Of a DNA stretch of 64,000 nucleotides, positions 11,159 to 23,594 are shown one piece after another. The notes below the pieces were generated by a model. The model was given only the letters and a program-made list of their open reading frames with translations. It was not told the DNA's origin and searched no databases. Numbering within the stretch: position 1 is the first letter of the stretch; each line of letters begins with the position of its first letter. The position numbers were made by a program, and so were the translations under genes. Source of the DNA: Bryoerythrophyllum caledonicum. Taxonomy: Eukaryota; Streptophyta; Bryopsida; Pottiales; Pottiaceae. The DNA is taken from positions 126,501 through 190,500 of the forward strand of contig OZ020517.1 of assembly GCA_963971425.1 (NCBI GenBank), given 5' to 3'.

Positions 11159-13334
11159 TCCCCTAAATCTACTCCCTTCTAAGCCTTTGTTGTCTTTTGT
11201 GTTGTTTAGATTCTAACTCCTTTGTGTAGTTTCCTTTTGCAAGCTCACCTCACTTGTCAATGATGATCCAGATTGGCTCTAGTGTCTGCTAGAGCCAGTC
11301 CACATGCCGTCTTCCCCTGGCCCCGGGCTCCTCACCTTTCTTTCCCGCAAAATTAGTGTTTTTTTCTTTTTTTACATTGTCACTTCAATGTATGTTAGAT
11401 GAGTTGTGAATCGCTTGTGTTGTCTTCATTTGTCTAGCTTTGTTTTAGCCTCCTAGAGTGGAGTTTCATAGTATATTGATAATTGTAGGTTTGCTATAAT
11501 GCTGCTTCTTTGGAAACTGGAGCTCTAACCAGCCTGGGGAGGAGAAATGGCACTGAGACACACTCCATTTTGGTCCCCCCCCTTTTCTTTTCTTCTTTAA
11601 TTGTCATGTTTTTAATTGTCCAACTCTTCAATTACTCGTTGATGATTGCCTTCATTCTTTTTTTCTTCTTCCAATTGAGTTATGTTTTGATGCTTTAAAC
11701 TCCAGTCTCTTGTTGTTTGATGGTTACAACTTACAACTTTCACGTGAGCCCTGCACGAAGCTTTTTGTAATGTTTCAGAAAATCTCACTCATGCTCGACG
11801 TTTGTGACGTTTGTGGTCTCTATTGTCCAATGTCGCTAGCGCAGGTGCAAGCGAGTGAGCGCCAACTTCGAGTGAGCCACCTTACTACTTCCAGGTGAGC
11901 CTTTGCAAGGAATTTTTTGTGTTTTGAACCATTTCTCACTCATGCTAGACATTTTTGATGTAAACGGTCATAGGCTCATAGCAACTACACAAGCTAGCTT
12001 TATAAGGAAGGATATGTTGCACATTAGGATATTTTCAGCTCAGGTTTGCGTTTGTATAAAGGTGATTTTGTTTCGGCCTAAGCTGACTGCAGCATTGTTT
12101 TTATCTGAACTGGCTGCAACACTGGAAGAATCTGCAACGGTGATGGGGGCTATAAACGATGAAATCTGCTTCCAACTAGGGAACAAAAGATCGCCAGATA
12201 CTCACCGAAACGTTTACCTTAGTCGCCAACTGGGAACTTCTTATTTTAGCATGATCGCCAGCCTTGAACTCATATTTCCAATTTTGTCGCCACAAATAGT
12301 TTGCGGAAAAATAGTTATTTTGCCAAATGTGTCAAAAAGAAATCCTAGGATGTAACCTGAAATCTCTTCAAAAAAGAACAAAGACGCCAGGGAACTCCAA
12401 CCAATTTTTATTCAAGGAGCCAGATGTGTTGTCTTTAAAATCTTTGAATCACCAGCCTGGCACCAAAACTAAAAATGCGTTTTTTTCGCTGCTCCTGGCC
12501 CCTCGGGTAGGTACCAACGAGGGGGTCAATTCGCCCTGGGCCACAGAAAGCGACTAGAAGTCGGTGGTATTGGGTGGTCCTACCTTTGTTACCACCACGG
12601 GATTCACCACAACTCCCATCATGCGTGTAATCTTGTGTAATTCAATGGTGCTCGCATCTATTACCGTCTCACCAATCACCGCTCAGCCGGCGGCGTCTTT
12701 CAGAGAGTGTGCACAACTTCACAGACCAAAGAATCATATTTGCGCTTCCGCGATAGGTACTGCTCCGGCTTCGATGCAGCGACATCGACAAGTACTTGTC
12801 GTTGTTGGGCATGGCTTTGATCAAATAGAGAACTAGAGACCGTACGTAGCTTTACCGAAGAATCATCTCTGTAGAGCATAAGCCATGGCTGCACTTCCGG
12901 GATAGGCACAACAGAGGCTACTACTCCGGCTTCGATGCAGCGACTTCTACAAGAGATTGTCGTTATCGGGCATGGCGTTGACACTAGTTTGAGATCCAGC
13001 GAACTTGAGGGTACACATCTTTGGGCTTCAGTTGTAAGAACTCCACCAAGTTGATCGAGTTCGGTGGTACTTGTACATGAAAGGTGGCAATCAGGTGTAG
13101 TACTGGCAGGTACTCTTCGCTTTAGTGCAGCCAAGGCTTATTTTTTGACACTCTTAATTTCTGGTTGAATCGGTGCATGGTTTGGAGCCTTGTTCGGTTT
13201 TGGTCCTAATTGGAAATTGAGGATAGAGTACCCAGATCGTGGTTTGAGAGTAGATAAAAGCGGCACCTGATCAATGGACTCTCCTGAATCAGTTCTGAGG
13301 TGGTGACGCGGTGATTGATTGAGTGGAGTGTATT
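11159..13334. other. Gene-free spacer with a local direct repeat
   Basis: No supported gene. Bases 12744-12835 and 12895-12985 are diverged direct copies sharing GGCTTCGATGCAGCGAC and a following GGGCATGGC. The remainder up to the TRM gene's first exon holds no recognisable coding sequence; it should contain that gene's promoter, but no clear TATA box was seen. Confidence 0.5.
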
Positions 13335-16300
13335 ATGGTGAGGATGGGCATGGCGTCGCCGAACAGGTACAGTGCTGGATGCGTAAGCGCCTTTCTCAGC
13401 TTCTTCGATTGGACGCTGGGCAAGCGCTTCACCTACTCCACCAAGCGCCTCACCTCAGAAAAGCGTAAGCCCTCTCTCATGAAATAGGTTTACAGAGATT
13501 GAGGAAGGGGTTGCATCTGCAATGGTCATGCCGAAAGACTAGCAATAATGTAGAATTTCAATATCAGAAGCTTAGTTACAAGTGGATCATCGGAGAGGAA
13601 GCTATGCTCATGGTTATGATTTGTAATCGTAGAAGATCGTAGCGAGTTGTGAGATGCATTGACCCTGGAAGTATGATCATATTGGATTTTTCGGGTGTTT
13701 TTCCTGCAGAGAAGGAGAAGGTGTCGAGGAGATCGAGGAGCGACCACAACGCGCGCAGAAAGCCGTCACGAATGGTGACCATAACCTGCCTAAAACTCTT
13801 GCTTCCATGGAAATTTGAAGGAACAGCAGTGAGTTTTGTGTCAGTAGCTGCAAGGTGAGAGAACAATGACAGCATAACCTGTCTAGATCATCAACTCTCA
13901 ACAATTGCAGCGCTTAGAGTTTTGTGTCAGCTGCTGCAAAGTGAGGGAATGAATAATGGTCGCATTAAACCTTTCTAGACTTCTAAATTCGTGCCAGCTG
14001 CTGCAAGGTGAGAGAACAATGGTACTACAGCCTGTCTTGATCAACTCCCACTTCCACGGACCAATCTCACATAATACTAGTTTTGCGAAGAAGAATCCTG
14101 ATGCACTTTCCCTTTCTCAGATGTGTCAAAGTGGAGCGAATGTCGCGGTGCTGGATCACGCTACGCGCGCTCCAGGCGTGGTAGCGCGCCTCATGGGCCT
14201 AGAGTCTCTCCCTCAGCCCTACCACCGCCGTGCCCAGAGCGACACGCCGATCCTTCTCCAGGACCTCCTCAAGCGAGACCACAAATCTTGTCGGAGGGAG
14301 GAATCCAGACTCCGGAAGAAGAGCGCCTCCCTCCTGACGGCCTTCCGGTGCCGCCCGGAGGTGTTGTGTGTCTCCCCCGCTTGCATCGACAGCCGCTTCC
14401 TGTGCACCGTCGACCGAAGCCCCGCCCGCACCTCGCCGTTCCTGTCACGCCTGCCGCGAACGCCTCGTGACAAGAGCCCAACTGCACGATTTGAACTTCT
14501 GGAGGAGACTATCCCTGAGCTCAGCTTGCGTGCCACCACCGCAGGTTCCACTGTGTTGTTGCAGGGATGGCCGCTGGAGTCGCAGCGGATTGTTCCTCCG
14601 ATTATCTTTGATGGGGGTGAGGACGAGGAGCTGGATGTCACGTCCACCGCCGACTCTGCACCGGCGATGGGGAGCTACACAGTGGCGCTGGGGAGACGAA
14701 GAGGGTCAGGGATTAAACAAGAAGATCTGAGGAAGCCAGGGCGGGTGAAGAGAAGAGCGTCACGCGCACACGAGTTTGTGCCACCTCCGGGTCGTCACCA
14801 AAGTGGCAGCAGTAGCGAGCTTGTGTTCAAAACTACTCGGAGGCCTGCAGGATCAGGTGGGAAATTGCGTGACTCCAGCTCTAGAAGCGCTACATCTCAG
14901 GAGTCTGCAGGCTCTCACGTCTCTTTCAAAACTCCAACTAGTTTGTCCAAGACAGGGCGTGTGACGAGCCACCCAGAAGTAGAAGATGAGTCGAAACGAG
15001 TCGTTTCGTCACGTTCCAGGTCAAAAAAAACGAAGCCACCGTTGCCGAAGGTGAGGAATCAGAGAGTAGACGAGAAACATTCAGCAAAAGGAGCAGATTT
15101 TGCATCAAAAAGAGCAGCAGATTGTGCATCAGAAGCGGTATCATCTCAAAGTGGTGATATGTCTAGTAGCTATGGTGTCAAGTTATACAGTGACAGAGCT
15201 CCCATTCACGTGAAGAAGAGATCAGGTGAACTTGACCCATCTCCTGACGAGGTGCAAGATTTCGGCGCGAGGTTGACGCAAGGAAACTCCGCAGACGCGG
15301 CCACCCAGAGCAGCGTCGCTAAAATAGAGGATTCCGCCATGTTGTGGTTTAAAAAGAAAAACAAGAAGCATCACGCAAGAGCACGCAGCGCGGACGACGT
15401 GTTTCCCGAGCTTCCCTTGGAAAATCCAAAGTTCATGAGCAGCCCAGACATGGATTTCTCCACCGATTGCAAGCAGATATCCAGCAGTCCGTTGGTGGAT
15501 TTCGCCACCGGCGCGTGCTTTGTCGGCCGACTGAGCGTCTCCTTCAAGGACGTGGATTACGAGGAGGATTATGAGAAGGTGGATAATAAGAAGGGGGAGT
15601 ATGAGAAGGAGGGTTATAAGAAAGGGGATTATGAGGAGCATGAGGAGTATGAGGAGGATTATGAGAAGGGGAATTATGAGGAGCTCAGTGGTGTGTTCAT
15701 TTCTAAAAGTCCTTTGGTTGACTGCACTGAGAAGGTGAGGAGTTTTGAAGAGTCAGGTCCACTAGATAATTCTTCTGGTGGAGGTGATGAGTGTCGGAGT
15801 TGGGAGGATGAGGCGGCTGAATTGAGTGTGTGCTGCTCCGGGCCCTCTGTTTCATCTGGGAGCTTGCCATCTGATGTGGAGGATACTTGGAGCTCGTGTA
15901 CTGAGTCACATCCGAACCGTGGCTCCGACTGCCGTTCACCTGGACCGCTTGAGGTGAAACATACCGTGAGTTTTGGCCTCTTCTTTTCATTTGAAGTCTA
16001 TAATCTATAATAAGTTCAAAGAGGAAAGAGGCTAAACTTCATGGTACAACATCACCTCTCCTTTATTGTCAAAAGTGGCTTAAACTAGTTCTTACTTGAG
16101 TTGAGATACCACCAAGCTCTTTGATCTGATATCTAGTAAGAGTGAAAAAAGAGTAGTGTTATAAATAAAAAGAGGGGTGTCTTATTGATACCTTGGGTGG
16201 CTTCACAAATAACTCAAATATCCTCTCTGCATTCTAGCTACAGTTTTTCCAGACATATCATTTTGGTTTACTTATGTTGGTTGTTCATGTTGTTTTTCTC

Positions 16301-17554
16301 AGATTGCTAAGTCTACAGAAATGGAACTAGAGGAGGTGCATCAAAACTCGCCACCGACACAGTTTGTGAAGAAGATGGTGGATGCAATGGTGGATGAAGA
16401 ATTGGCTCCGCAACCAAGCCCTGTGTCCATCTTCGACTCGCCCTTCCAGGATGAGCCTTGCACTCCTCCGGAGCCCATCCTTACAGGTACATCATTACAA
16501 CATGAAGGTGGTGTTTGCCAGATGCAAATTCTAAGTGCAAGTCAATTTTATTGTCATTGTTCTTGCATTCTAATTTGTGTGGTGCGAAAGGGTATGTTGT
16601 GTTTGAGTCTGGTCAAATTTTTTATGAATCTGATCAAAGAGAGATAGCATAACCAACAAATATGGCCTTCTTTTCACAAAACACTTGAACTTTTCCTTTG
16701 TTCGGTAATACTTCAATGCCTACGCCTACGAGGCCCTGGGAGGTCTCTAGAATACACCACTTCAGGAGTAACTCGCCGGTCCAGTTAGGCGTTAAAGGAT
16801 TAAGTGAGCATCTATCGAGAGTTTTTTTGGCCTAATATTGTAGCGTGTCAAGATTGTATTGTAAGATTAATCATTGATAATGTTTCTAGGCTCTATACAC
16901 CAAAAGTTGAACTCTGAAGACGAGGAGCTGGGTACCTCAGTGAGCACCAGTGACAAGCTCCGGCAAGCGCTTCTTGACATCTCCATGTTCCAGGCCCGCG
17001 AAGACTCATGCACTACAATATTGGCAGCACCCTCTTGTGAGCCCAAGGACGAACGGAAGTTCATCCGCGGCATGCTCGCAGCTGCGAGCTTCCTAGGCCC
17101 TTCGTCGCCCGAGTGGCATGACCGCGACGTTGCGATTGACCCGTCGCTGTTCGACAAGCTCGAGAGCGGCGACACCGAGTTGACGTGCCCGCAAGTCTCC
17201 GGCGGGCTGTGGCGGTGCGACCGGAGACTCCTGTTCGACTGCGTGAACGAGGCGTTGCATCATGAAAAGGTGGAGGAAGGGGTGGTGGTTTGTAGGCCGC
17301 GGAGGGAGCGCCTCGTGGCAGAGGTGGGGAAATGGATCGATGGGCGGCGGGCGCTCGCGTCGCGTGCGGTCGACTCATTGATCGAGTGGGACATGGGGAG
17401 CCAGGTCAGGAGCTGGAAGAGGTTTGGGTGTGAAGTTGAGGAAGTGGGCGTGGAGGTGGAGAGGTCCGTTTGGGGAGACCTTCTTGGCGAGGTTGTCAGT
17501 GACATGGTTCGTGTGTGGAGGGGACACACTCTACTAAAAAGCGTGGTGGATTAA
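13335..17554 (+). CDS. TON1-recruiting-motif (TRM/LONGIFOLIA-like) protein
   Basis: Five exons fit by frame and splice sites: 13335-13464, 13710-13774, 14121-15965, 16303-16486 and 16890-17554, giving 962 residues with no internal stop. TRM proteins are known to bind TON1 and microtubules and to influence division-plane placement and organ elongation. Visible motifs: an N-terminal GCVSAFLSFFDWTLGKR block; VARLMGLESLP (DUF3741 motif) near residue 85; an acidic YEEDYEK-type repeat tract encoded at 15550-15690; PSPVSIFDSPF in exon 4, the conserved short TRM motif; and a C-terminal DUF4378 region with FIRGMLAAASFLG, RRLLFDCVNEAL and VWGDLLGEVVSDMV. Start chosen as the ATG upstream of the conserved N-terminal block. 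An alternative upstream edge for exon 3 would add sequence from about 13956. Probably the one functional host gene here. Confidence 0.87.
13837..14047 (+). repeat. Three diverged copies of a short block in TRM intron 2
   Basis: Copies start near 13837, 13916 and 13988 and share TGTCAGCTGCTGCAAGGTGA-like words followed by AGAACAATG and CCTGTCT(T/A)GATCA. They lie between exons 2 and 3, and each carries a potential AAGGTGAG donor, so they could shift splicing. Confidence 0.65.
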
Positions 17555-17575
17555 GACATTTTTAAAGACATCAAT

Positions 17576-17770
17576 GTGTGTGTTCGACTCCATGAGTTGA
17601 CATGTGAGATTGGTTCGGGAGCTAGAAGGGGTTTGGGTTGTGAAGTTGATGAAGCGGGCGCAAAGGTTTGGGGCGACCTCCTTGATGAGGTGGTGGTTGA
17701 CATCGTTCATGTGTCGAGAAGACATACGCTACTAAGAGTGGAGAGGATCAAGACACTACAGCCGACCTCT
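17576..17770 (+). pseudogene. Tandem duplicate of the TRM 3' coding end
   Basis: Just beyond the stop, bases 17616-17745 copy the last part of the gene (about 17425-17560): both read GCEV(D/E)E, VWGDLL and a (R/H)VxRxHTLL ending. The copy keeps an open frame but has no start or acceptor and shows many substitutions, so it is an old partial duplication. Confidence 0.75.
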
Positions 17771-17989
17771 TTAAATGATACCTCTTTATATGTTATAATT
17801 TTATAAATGTTATTATGTAATTTCTTGCTCCCTAAAAATTAATACAGCTAAGTGTTGTAACATTTTTCGCTCCCTTCTTTGTAAATTTCACCTCTATAAG
17901 TGTAAAAGTTGAAATAACAACATTATACATGTACATTGTAGCCAAAAGTTTTGATGCTCATTTATCTAGTAAACCATATCTTTTGCACT

Positions 17990-18470
17990 TAACTTATTTG
18001 CATTTCCAATTAAAATGAAGTGGGAGAGGGAATTGGAACTCTACTATGTAACTTAGTTGGAGAGTGAGTTGGCCTAGGCGAATTGAGGAGAAAGGGAATT
18101 GGAATTGAGAGGAGGCAGTTGAGGGAGAGGATAGGGTTTAAGGTCGGAGAAGGGGGCAGTTAAGAGAGGGAGGGGAAGAGTCGGGCTAGGAGAGTTGGGA
18201 GAGGGAGGGAGGGGAAGAGTCGGGTATGAGAGTTGAGGAGTAGGGGAGTTGGAATTGAGAGGAGGCAATTGAGGGAGAGGGTAGGATTTAAGGTTAAATC
18301 GGGGAAGGGGGCAATCAAGACAGGGACAAATTGGAGAGGGAGGGGAGGAGTCAGGATAGGATCAGGTCGGAGAGGAAGAGGGTTGGGTCAAAAAGGGGGA
18401 GTCTTGGGAAAAGATTAGGGGTAGTTGAGGGAGTCGGGATGTGCGTTCAGGGGGAGTGTTTGAGAGGATT
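17990..18470. repeat. Purine-rich strand-asymmetric tract
   Basis: The plus strand is overwhelmingly G and A, built from loose repeats of GAGGGAG, GGGGAAGAGTCGGG and TTGGAATTGAGAGGAGGCA (copies near 18088 and 18248). No gene in it. Open frames on the minus strand (Pro/Ser-rich) are composition artefacts. Confidence 0.65.
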
Positions 18471-18829
18471 TAAATATTTTTTTATTCATTTTGAATTGAG
18501 TAATTCTTTGTTTTTGTTTCTTTGAGGGGATCTTGACGTCATAGAGTGAGAAAAGATCTACCTCAAAATTGAATATGAATTTCCATATTTCAGTTGTTGA
18601 ACCTTGATCAAGGGTTGCAATTGGCAAGGGTCGTGAATTTACATTGTGGGAGCAAGAAAAATATATTTCTAGTGACGAGGGGGTACTGGCTAAAGGCCAT
18701 AAGATTACTGCTTTTGGTGAGTGGGCATATGCTAATTTCAATGCTTCAGATTTTCATATGACTATTGATAGACTATTACAACAAAAATAATTGAATACTA
18801 CGTTAATTAGTGTGGGCAATCTAGGTGAT

Positions 18830-20492
18830 TTGAAGTGCATGAGAAAGGACCAATATCAAGAAATGGTGGCAGCTACTTTCATTTAGTTCACTAGAATATA
18901 GGAGAATGGGGTTGGTTTATCTCATGATCTTCTAATAGCTGCGACAAAGAGATTATATGCGTTGTTACAAAGAGTTGCAAGTGAGAAGGGGCTTCAATTT
19001 TCAAATGGGTGGGTAGAAAAGTTCAAGAAGAGATTTATGAGTAAGGGTTATCTTTGCCACGGAGTAGAAGCATCAATGAACAGTTCAAAAGCAATTTTGA
19101 AGCAAATGGAGGATATTAAGGCCATAGTATTTCGATACCACATTGGTGATATTTTTTACATAGACGTTGCTGGTTTTTTTAAAGATAGAACCAAATCGTA
19201 CTTTAGCTATGTAGCGAGTATCTTGGAAGAAGAAGCAGAAGGAGCGTATTACGGTCGCACTGATTGCAAATGGTGATGGAAGCATTTCCCTTCTTCCATT
19301 GATTATATATCAATATCTAAAGCCTTGAGCTTGCACTTTTAGGCACATTTAGAATCCAGAGAACTTGGATATTATGTGGACCGCTAAAAAGAAAGCATGG
19401 ATGACTACAAGGATTTTTGAACGGTTCATATTAGATTTCAAAAGGAGGATGGTGATGGTAGGGAAAGAGAAAATACTCTTACTTGTTGATAATTTTTCTG
19501 GACATCAAGTGCCAAATGTAGGTTTATGGATGAAGGCATTATTGCATCATTCTACACCCATTACCGGAAGTTGGTGATTCAACATTAAATATGGTAAACC
19601 CTCCAATAACCAACCAAAATCCATAACTAATGCAGATAAAATTAGGATATATCTAACCCTCTTCCATTCCATTACAACCAATTCAGCCTCAAATGGAGGT
19701 TTGCTATTAATCAAGACCCTTACTTTTGGTCGTTGATTATGGGAGGTACCTATTGCTGGCCACCCACTAAACATGGCTGCACAGTTTGAAAATTCATAAC
19801 TAATTCAATTTTAATTGGAAAAAGATTAAATCACTTGGCTTGGAATTGTAATTCTACTGGTTATCAACAAAAATAATAGTATAATTATCTCTTCTCTCCA
19901 TATATGCACATTCCTTAATTTTTTGGTTAAAGGAGGGCTTAGTTTAGATTGTATCATGGCAGAGAAAGATTTTGCAATTGACGTGTATCAAGCTATGATT
20001 ATGGCTGAGAGCATGGAGTAGTAGAGTTACTCTATCAATAATTTAGAATTGTTGGAGGCATACATGTATTCTTTCATGTCTTGTTGAAAATGAGAGGGAT
20101 GAAATTAGGCATTTAAAAGAAGGTGATGACGTTGTGGCTTTACTGGATAAGCTTTCATTGCTATCATCTTACGCTGAGGAAAGTGGCACTATGGTATTAT
20201 CAATTACAAGCTGGAGTTTGATCTAAATCAACTTTATAAACCTAGTGATAAAGATATTATAGATTCCCTACCCTCTAAATATCACGAATGTGATATAGAT
20301 GAGGTTTTGATAGATGATGATGATATGGTAAATGAAGTTGTAGGATTTAATAATGGAGAGTGTGCACTTGAGATGTTGAAGAAATTTTTGAACAAAGACA
20401 AGAACATTCAAGCACTTCAAAATAGAGTTTATTGTTAGCGTGTGAAGGAATCTCATCACACCACGATAGATTCTTTCTTTGAATTAGCTTAG
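18830..20492 (+). pseudogene. Tigger/pogo-type transposase pseudogene
   Basis: A CENPB-type helix-turn-helix remnant (GLSHDLL to GWVEKFKKRF) is followed by a DDE_1 region: FYIDVAGFF in the place of the first catalytic block, then KERITVALIANGDGS, and LLLVDNFSGHQ near 19480 as the second block. The tail near 20430-20490 ends with TTIDSFF, typical of Tigger-type C-termini. Two TAGs just before the N-terminal part (FIxFTRIxENG) both fit CAG to TAG. There are several frameshifts (about 19235 and in 19560-20100) and further stops, including TAG TAG near 20021. Part of the middle has been lost or replaced. Non-functional. Confidence 0.68.
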
Positions 20493-20604
20493 TTGAATTA
20501 CTATTCATATTTTATTGTACTTAAAAGTGTGGTTTTCAATATGTGTTATGAATTTATTTTTAAGGGTCTTATAAATGTTATAAACTTAAATTTGAAGTCT
20601 AATA

Positions 20605-22139
20605 CAGTCTAACCTTGATAATATCAAACTTGTTAATAGAACACCTTGATATTGTCACCCAAAACCTTGAAACGGATTTTCGTAGTGTAAAACTCCCTTG
20701 TTAATATCACTATCACCCTTGATAATATCACATTTTTTTTTCAAAATCTGTAGTGTAAGTGTGACAATATCAAAAATGGATGGATGAATAAGCATAGATG
20801 ATGTCCTATCTCGTCGGAATGTTGTACTGTGTGTACAAGTGAGGGTGATTTGTGGATGAAAAATGTGGGCAAATCATAGATATTGGTGAGGATGAGAGTT
20901 CTGGGAAGTGCGAGGGTTTCGAGCTCAAACCAGCATGACTTTGGAGAATATGAGGGTTTCCTTGCGGCGGCCGTTTTCCTGAGAGTTTCCTTGCGGTGGC
21001 ATTGTCCCGAGGGTATCTGCAAGCTGTGCCGGATTGTAAAGGTGGGGTCGTGATAAGTCCGCAGGTTGGGTCGCAAGTCGTTGGAGTGTGGAGGATGCGA
21101 TCAAGTCGTTGGGTCGCAGGTCTCAGTCGTTGGGTTGAATCATCATCTCAATCATGGCTTCTGGCAACGCGTAGCAATCAGAGTAAATCTCAATGTCGTT
21201 CTGGGACCTGCAGATGTCTTTCTTCAGAGAATCCAGAACCTTCTGTCGTCTCGTTTCCGAGGTGCCTTTGTTGTAATGCCCCTGGATCACTGCGAACCGA
21301 TTGTTGGTTTTCCGAAACAAAGCAACGACCCATTTGCTGCAGCAACCTGCTGCACACCCCCAACGACTTGAGTTACAATTCAACTCATGTGGGAGTAGCG
21401 ATTTTTTCCTAGTACTACAACGGCCCTTGAATTTGTAAATTGCTAGCAAATTGTTACTAGGTGTAGGAATCATGTGTGATCTTTAGGGTGGTACAGTACT
21501 GCAGTGGTGGATTGATTAGCTCGGGTTGTGATTGTGGATTGCTATGAAGGCCTTTGAGGTAGAAATGGGCCTGAGCGGTGGGTCACCATGAAGAATTATA
21601 TGCGTTGTTGGCTTAGGCTGTGATCCGGAATTTCCTACAGAGTTTTAACAAACAAAAATTCAGATGAAGAAGAAGCCGCTCCTTCCAGAGTGTACCATAT
21701 TTTTATAATTGAGACTTGCTGGAGGAGCGAGTGCTAAACCTGAGACCTTACATAATTTATATACGTTACACCTTGTCACCTGCTATGTCTCAATGATTAT
21801 TTCACATGAGGTCAGATAAGTAATTTATGTTAGGTCTCAATGAATTTACTAGCTTGTTATGTCCTAATATGGATGTCACTAACTAAAAGTGATTCATTTC
21901 TTTGGTTTTTGTGAGTTATGGCATCTATTGGTGATTTATTCAAGTTGGAAAACCAAGTGTATGAAAGTTTGTTGTTTTATTTAATTTTCGAACTTTTTTT
22001 TGGATTTTTTTGGGATTTTTTTTTATAATATCACATTTTGCCTAAAATTGCCAAATGTGATATTATCAAAATTGTCACACCTTGGTAATATCACACTTTT
22101 GGGTGAAACGGAGGGTGTGATATTAACAAGGTTAGACTG
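20605..22139. mobile_element. Pogo-type non-autonomous element, 1535 bp
   Basis: Terminal inverted repeats start CAGTCTAACCTTG and end CAAGGTTAGACTG, each next to TA (20603-20604 and 22140-22141), the target-site duplication of the Tc1/mariner/pogo superfamily. CAG termini are usual for pogo/Tigger. Inside both ends lie 100-180 bp of subterminal repeats rich in GTGATATTA/TAATATCAC in both senses, likely transposase-binding sites. The centre (about 20780-21420) is GC-richer and has no supported gene. The element starts about 110 bp after the adjacent Tigger pseudogene, so a related transposase may have mobilised it. Confidence 0.82.
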
Positions 22140-22141
22140 TA

Positions 22142-23594
22142 AATGTTATTTTTGATATATTTTATAAATTTATTTTTGAGATCTTATAAATGTTATTTTT
22201 GAGATCTTCTAAATGTTATTTTTCATATGTGTTATTTACAATAAGTGTTATGATTTTTTTTTGCACATGACCATTAACATTTAAAGGAGGTCGATTGTAT
22301 TAAGACATCAAAGTAGGGGTACTTAAAGAATAGGAGCCCGCTACAAAGAGGTTGTTGGAGAAAAGAATCTACACTATTCATTGGAGAAATACCATGAAAA
22401 CAGGTCCGGGATACCTTGATGATAACCAATGGTTGGAGGGGGGAATGCTATCTTGCGAGCAGTGAGCGGTGAGCGGTGAGCGGTAAGGGGTAAAAACTTT
22501 GAAGTGCATTTACTTCAAAAATGTAACTGAAAGTAAAATAAAAGGGCCCTCAAATCCTATAATATAGGGATTGATTTGTTATCCTGAAGAGAAATATTAT
22601 AATTTATTTGAAATGACTAAAAAAAAAACGGTCAGAGAGAACCCTATATCCGTAGACATTGTCCGTTGTGGGAAGCCCCAAAAATGTAATCGGAATTTAA
22701 GTATTAGATGACACCCGGCAAAACTGCTATGATATCCGTTAACAAAAACGGTTATTGGAGGGTTATCAAAGATATAGGCTGCCAACTCCATCAAGCTGAA
22801 TCAGAATGCGACAGCACAAATTAACATGGAAGGTAACTCCCTCTCCGGCTCCCATGTTGAGAAGAACTATGCTACCCACTTAAACACGATGCCTTTTCAA
22901 TCATAAGAAGACCAAGCCACTTTGCTTCACTATTCAGCAATTTCACTAACCGAAGTTGCGTCGACACACAACAGCAAGTGGACTACATTGACGACAATAA
23001 AACGAATTCAGACCATTACCACATCAAAGAATGTCCGCCACACTCGACATACGTCAAACCTAACATTATTTACAGGCAGATGAAAATTTGTCTTCAAGAG
23101 AGGTAAAGATCCTGCGAGCCTCTCCACTCGATGCAACCGCCTGCATTGACTCTGCTTCTACACAACACAAACTTCGGCAAAACAACAAAAATTTAAGCGC
23201 AAAACCCAGATTATAAACCATTTCATCACACCAAACCCACAACTGGAAAGTGGACCGTAGTCAAGTGCAATGCAAAATTTATTACGCCCGATTCGAATGC
23301 CAAACTTCAAGACTACGGTACCATACATGATTACTAGCATGTAACCTCACCACCCGCACAAAAATAAGCTTCCTCCAGCCCAACAGTTCCAGAATCACAC
23401 CGTAACAAGTATATACTCCCAGTAACTCCTCTCATACTAATTCAGCACGACCCACCTCATCTATCATAAGTCACATTCAAGGCCAATCAGCTGAAGATGC
23501 CATTCAGAGTCATGCATGTGTGATTTGGTGTAGTGACAAACTATTCACAACAACAAAAATTGATGCCAAGATACAGGTTGCACATCAAAATTAC
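22142..23594. other. Gene-free stretch with duplicated splice-junction fragment
   Basis: No independent gene. Bases about 22780-22835 repeat the intron/last-exon junction of the minus-strand gene at 23792-23845 (shared CTGCCAACTCCATCAA and CAGAATGCGACA). A short GTGAGCG run lies at 22455-22485. Otherwise nothing recognised; part may be the 3' untranslated region of the minus-strand gene. Confidence 0.5.

Noticed and set aside
14219..14647. Antisense frame opposite the TRM gene
   Set aside because: Shadow of GC-rich coding sequence; no domain and no signals.
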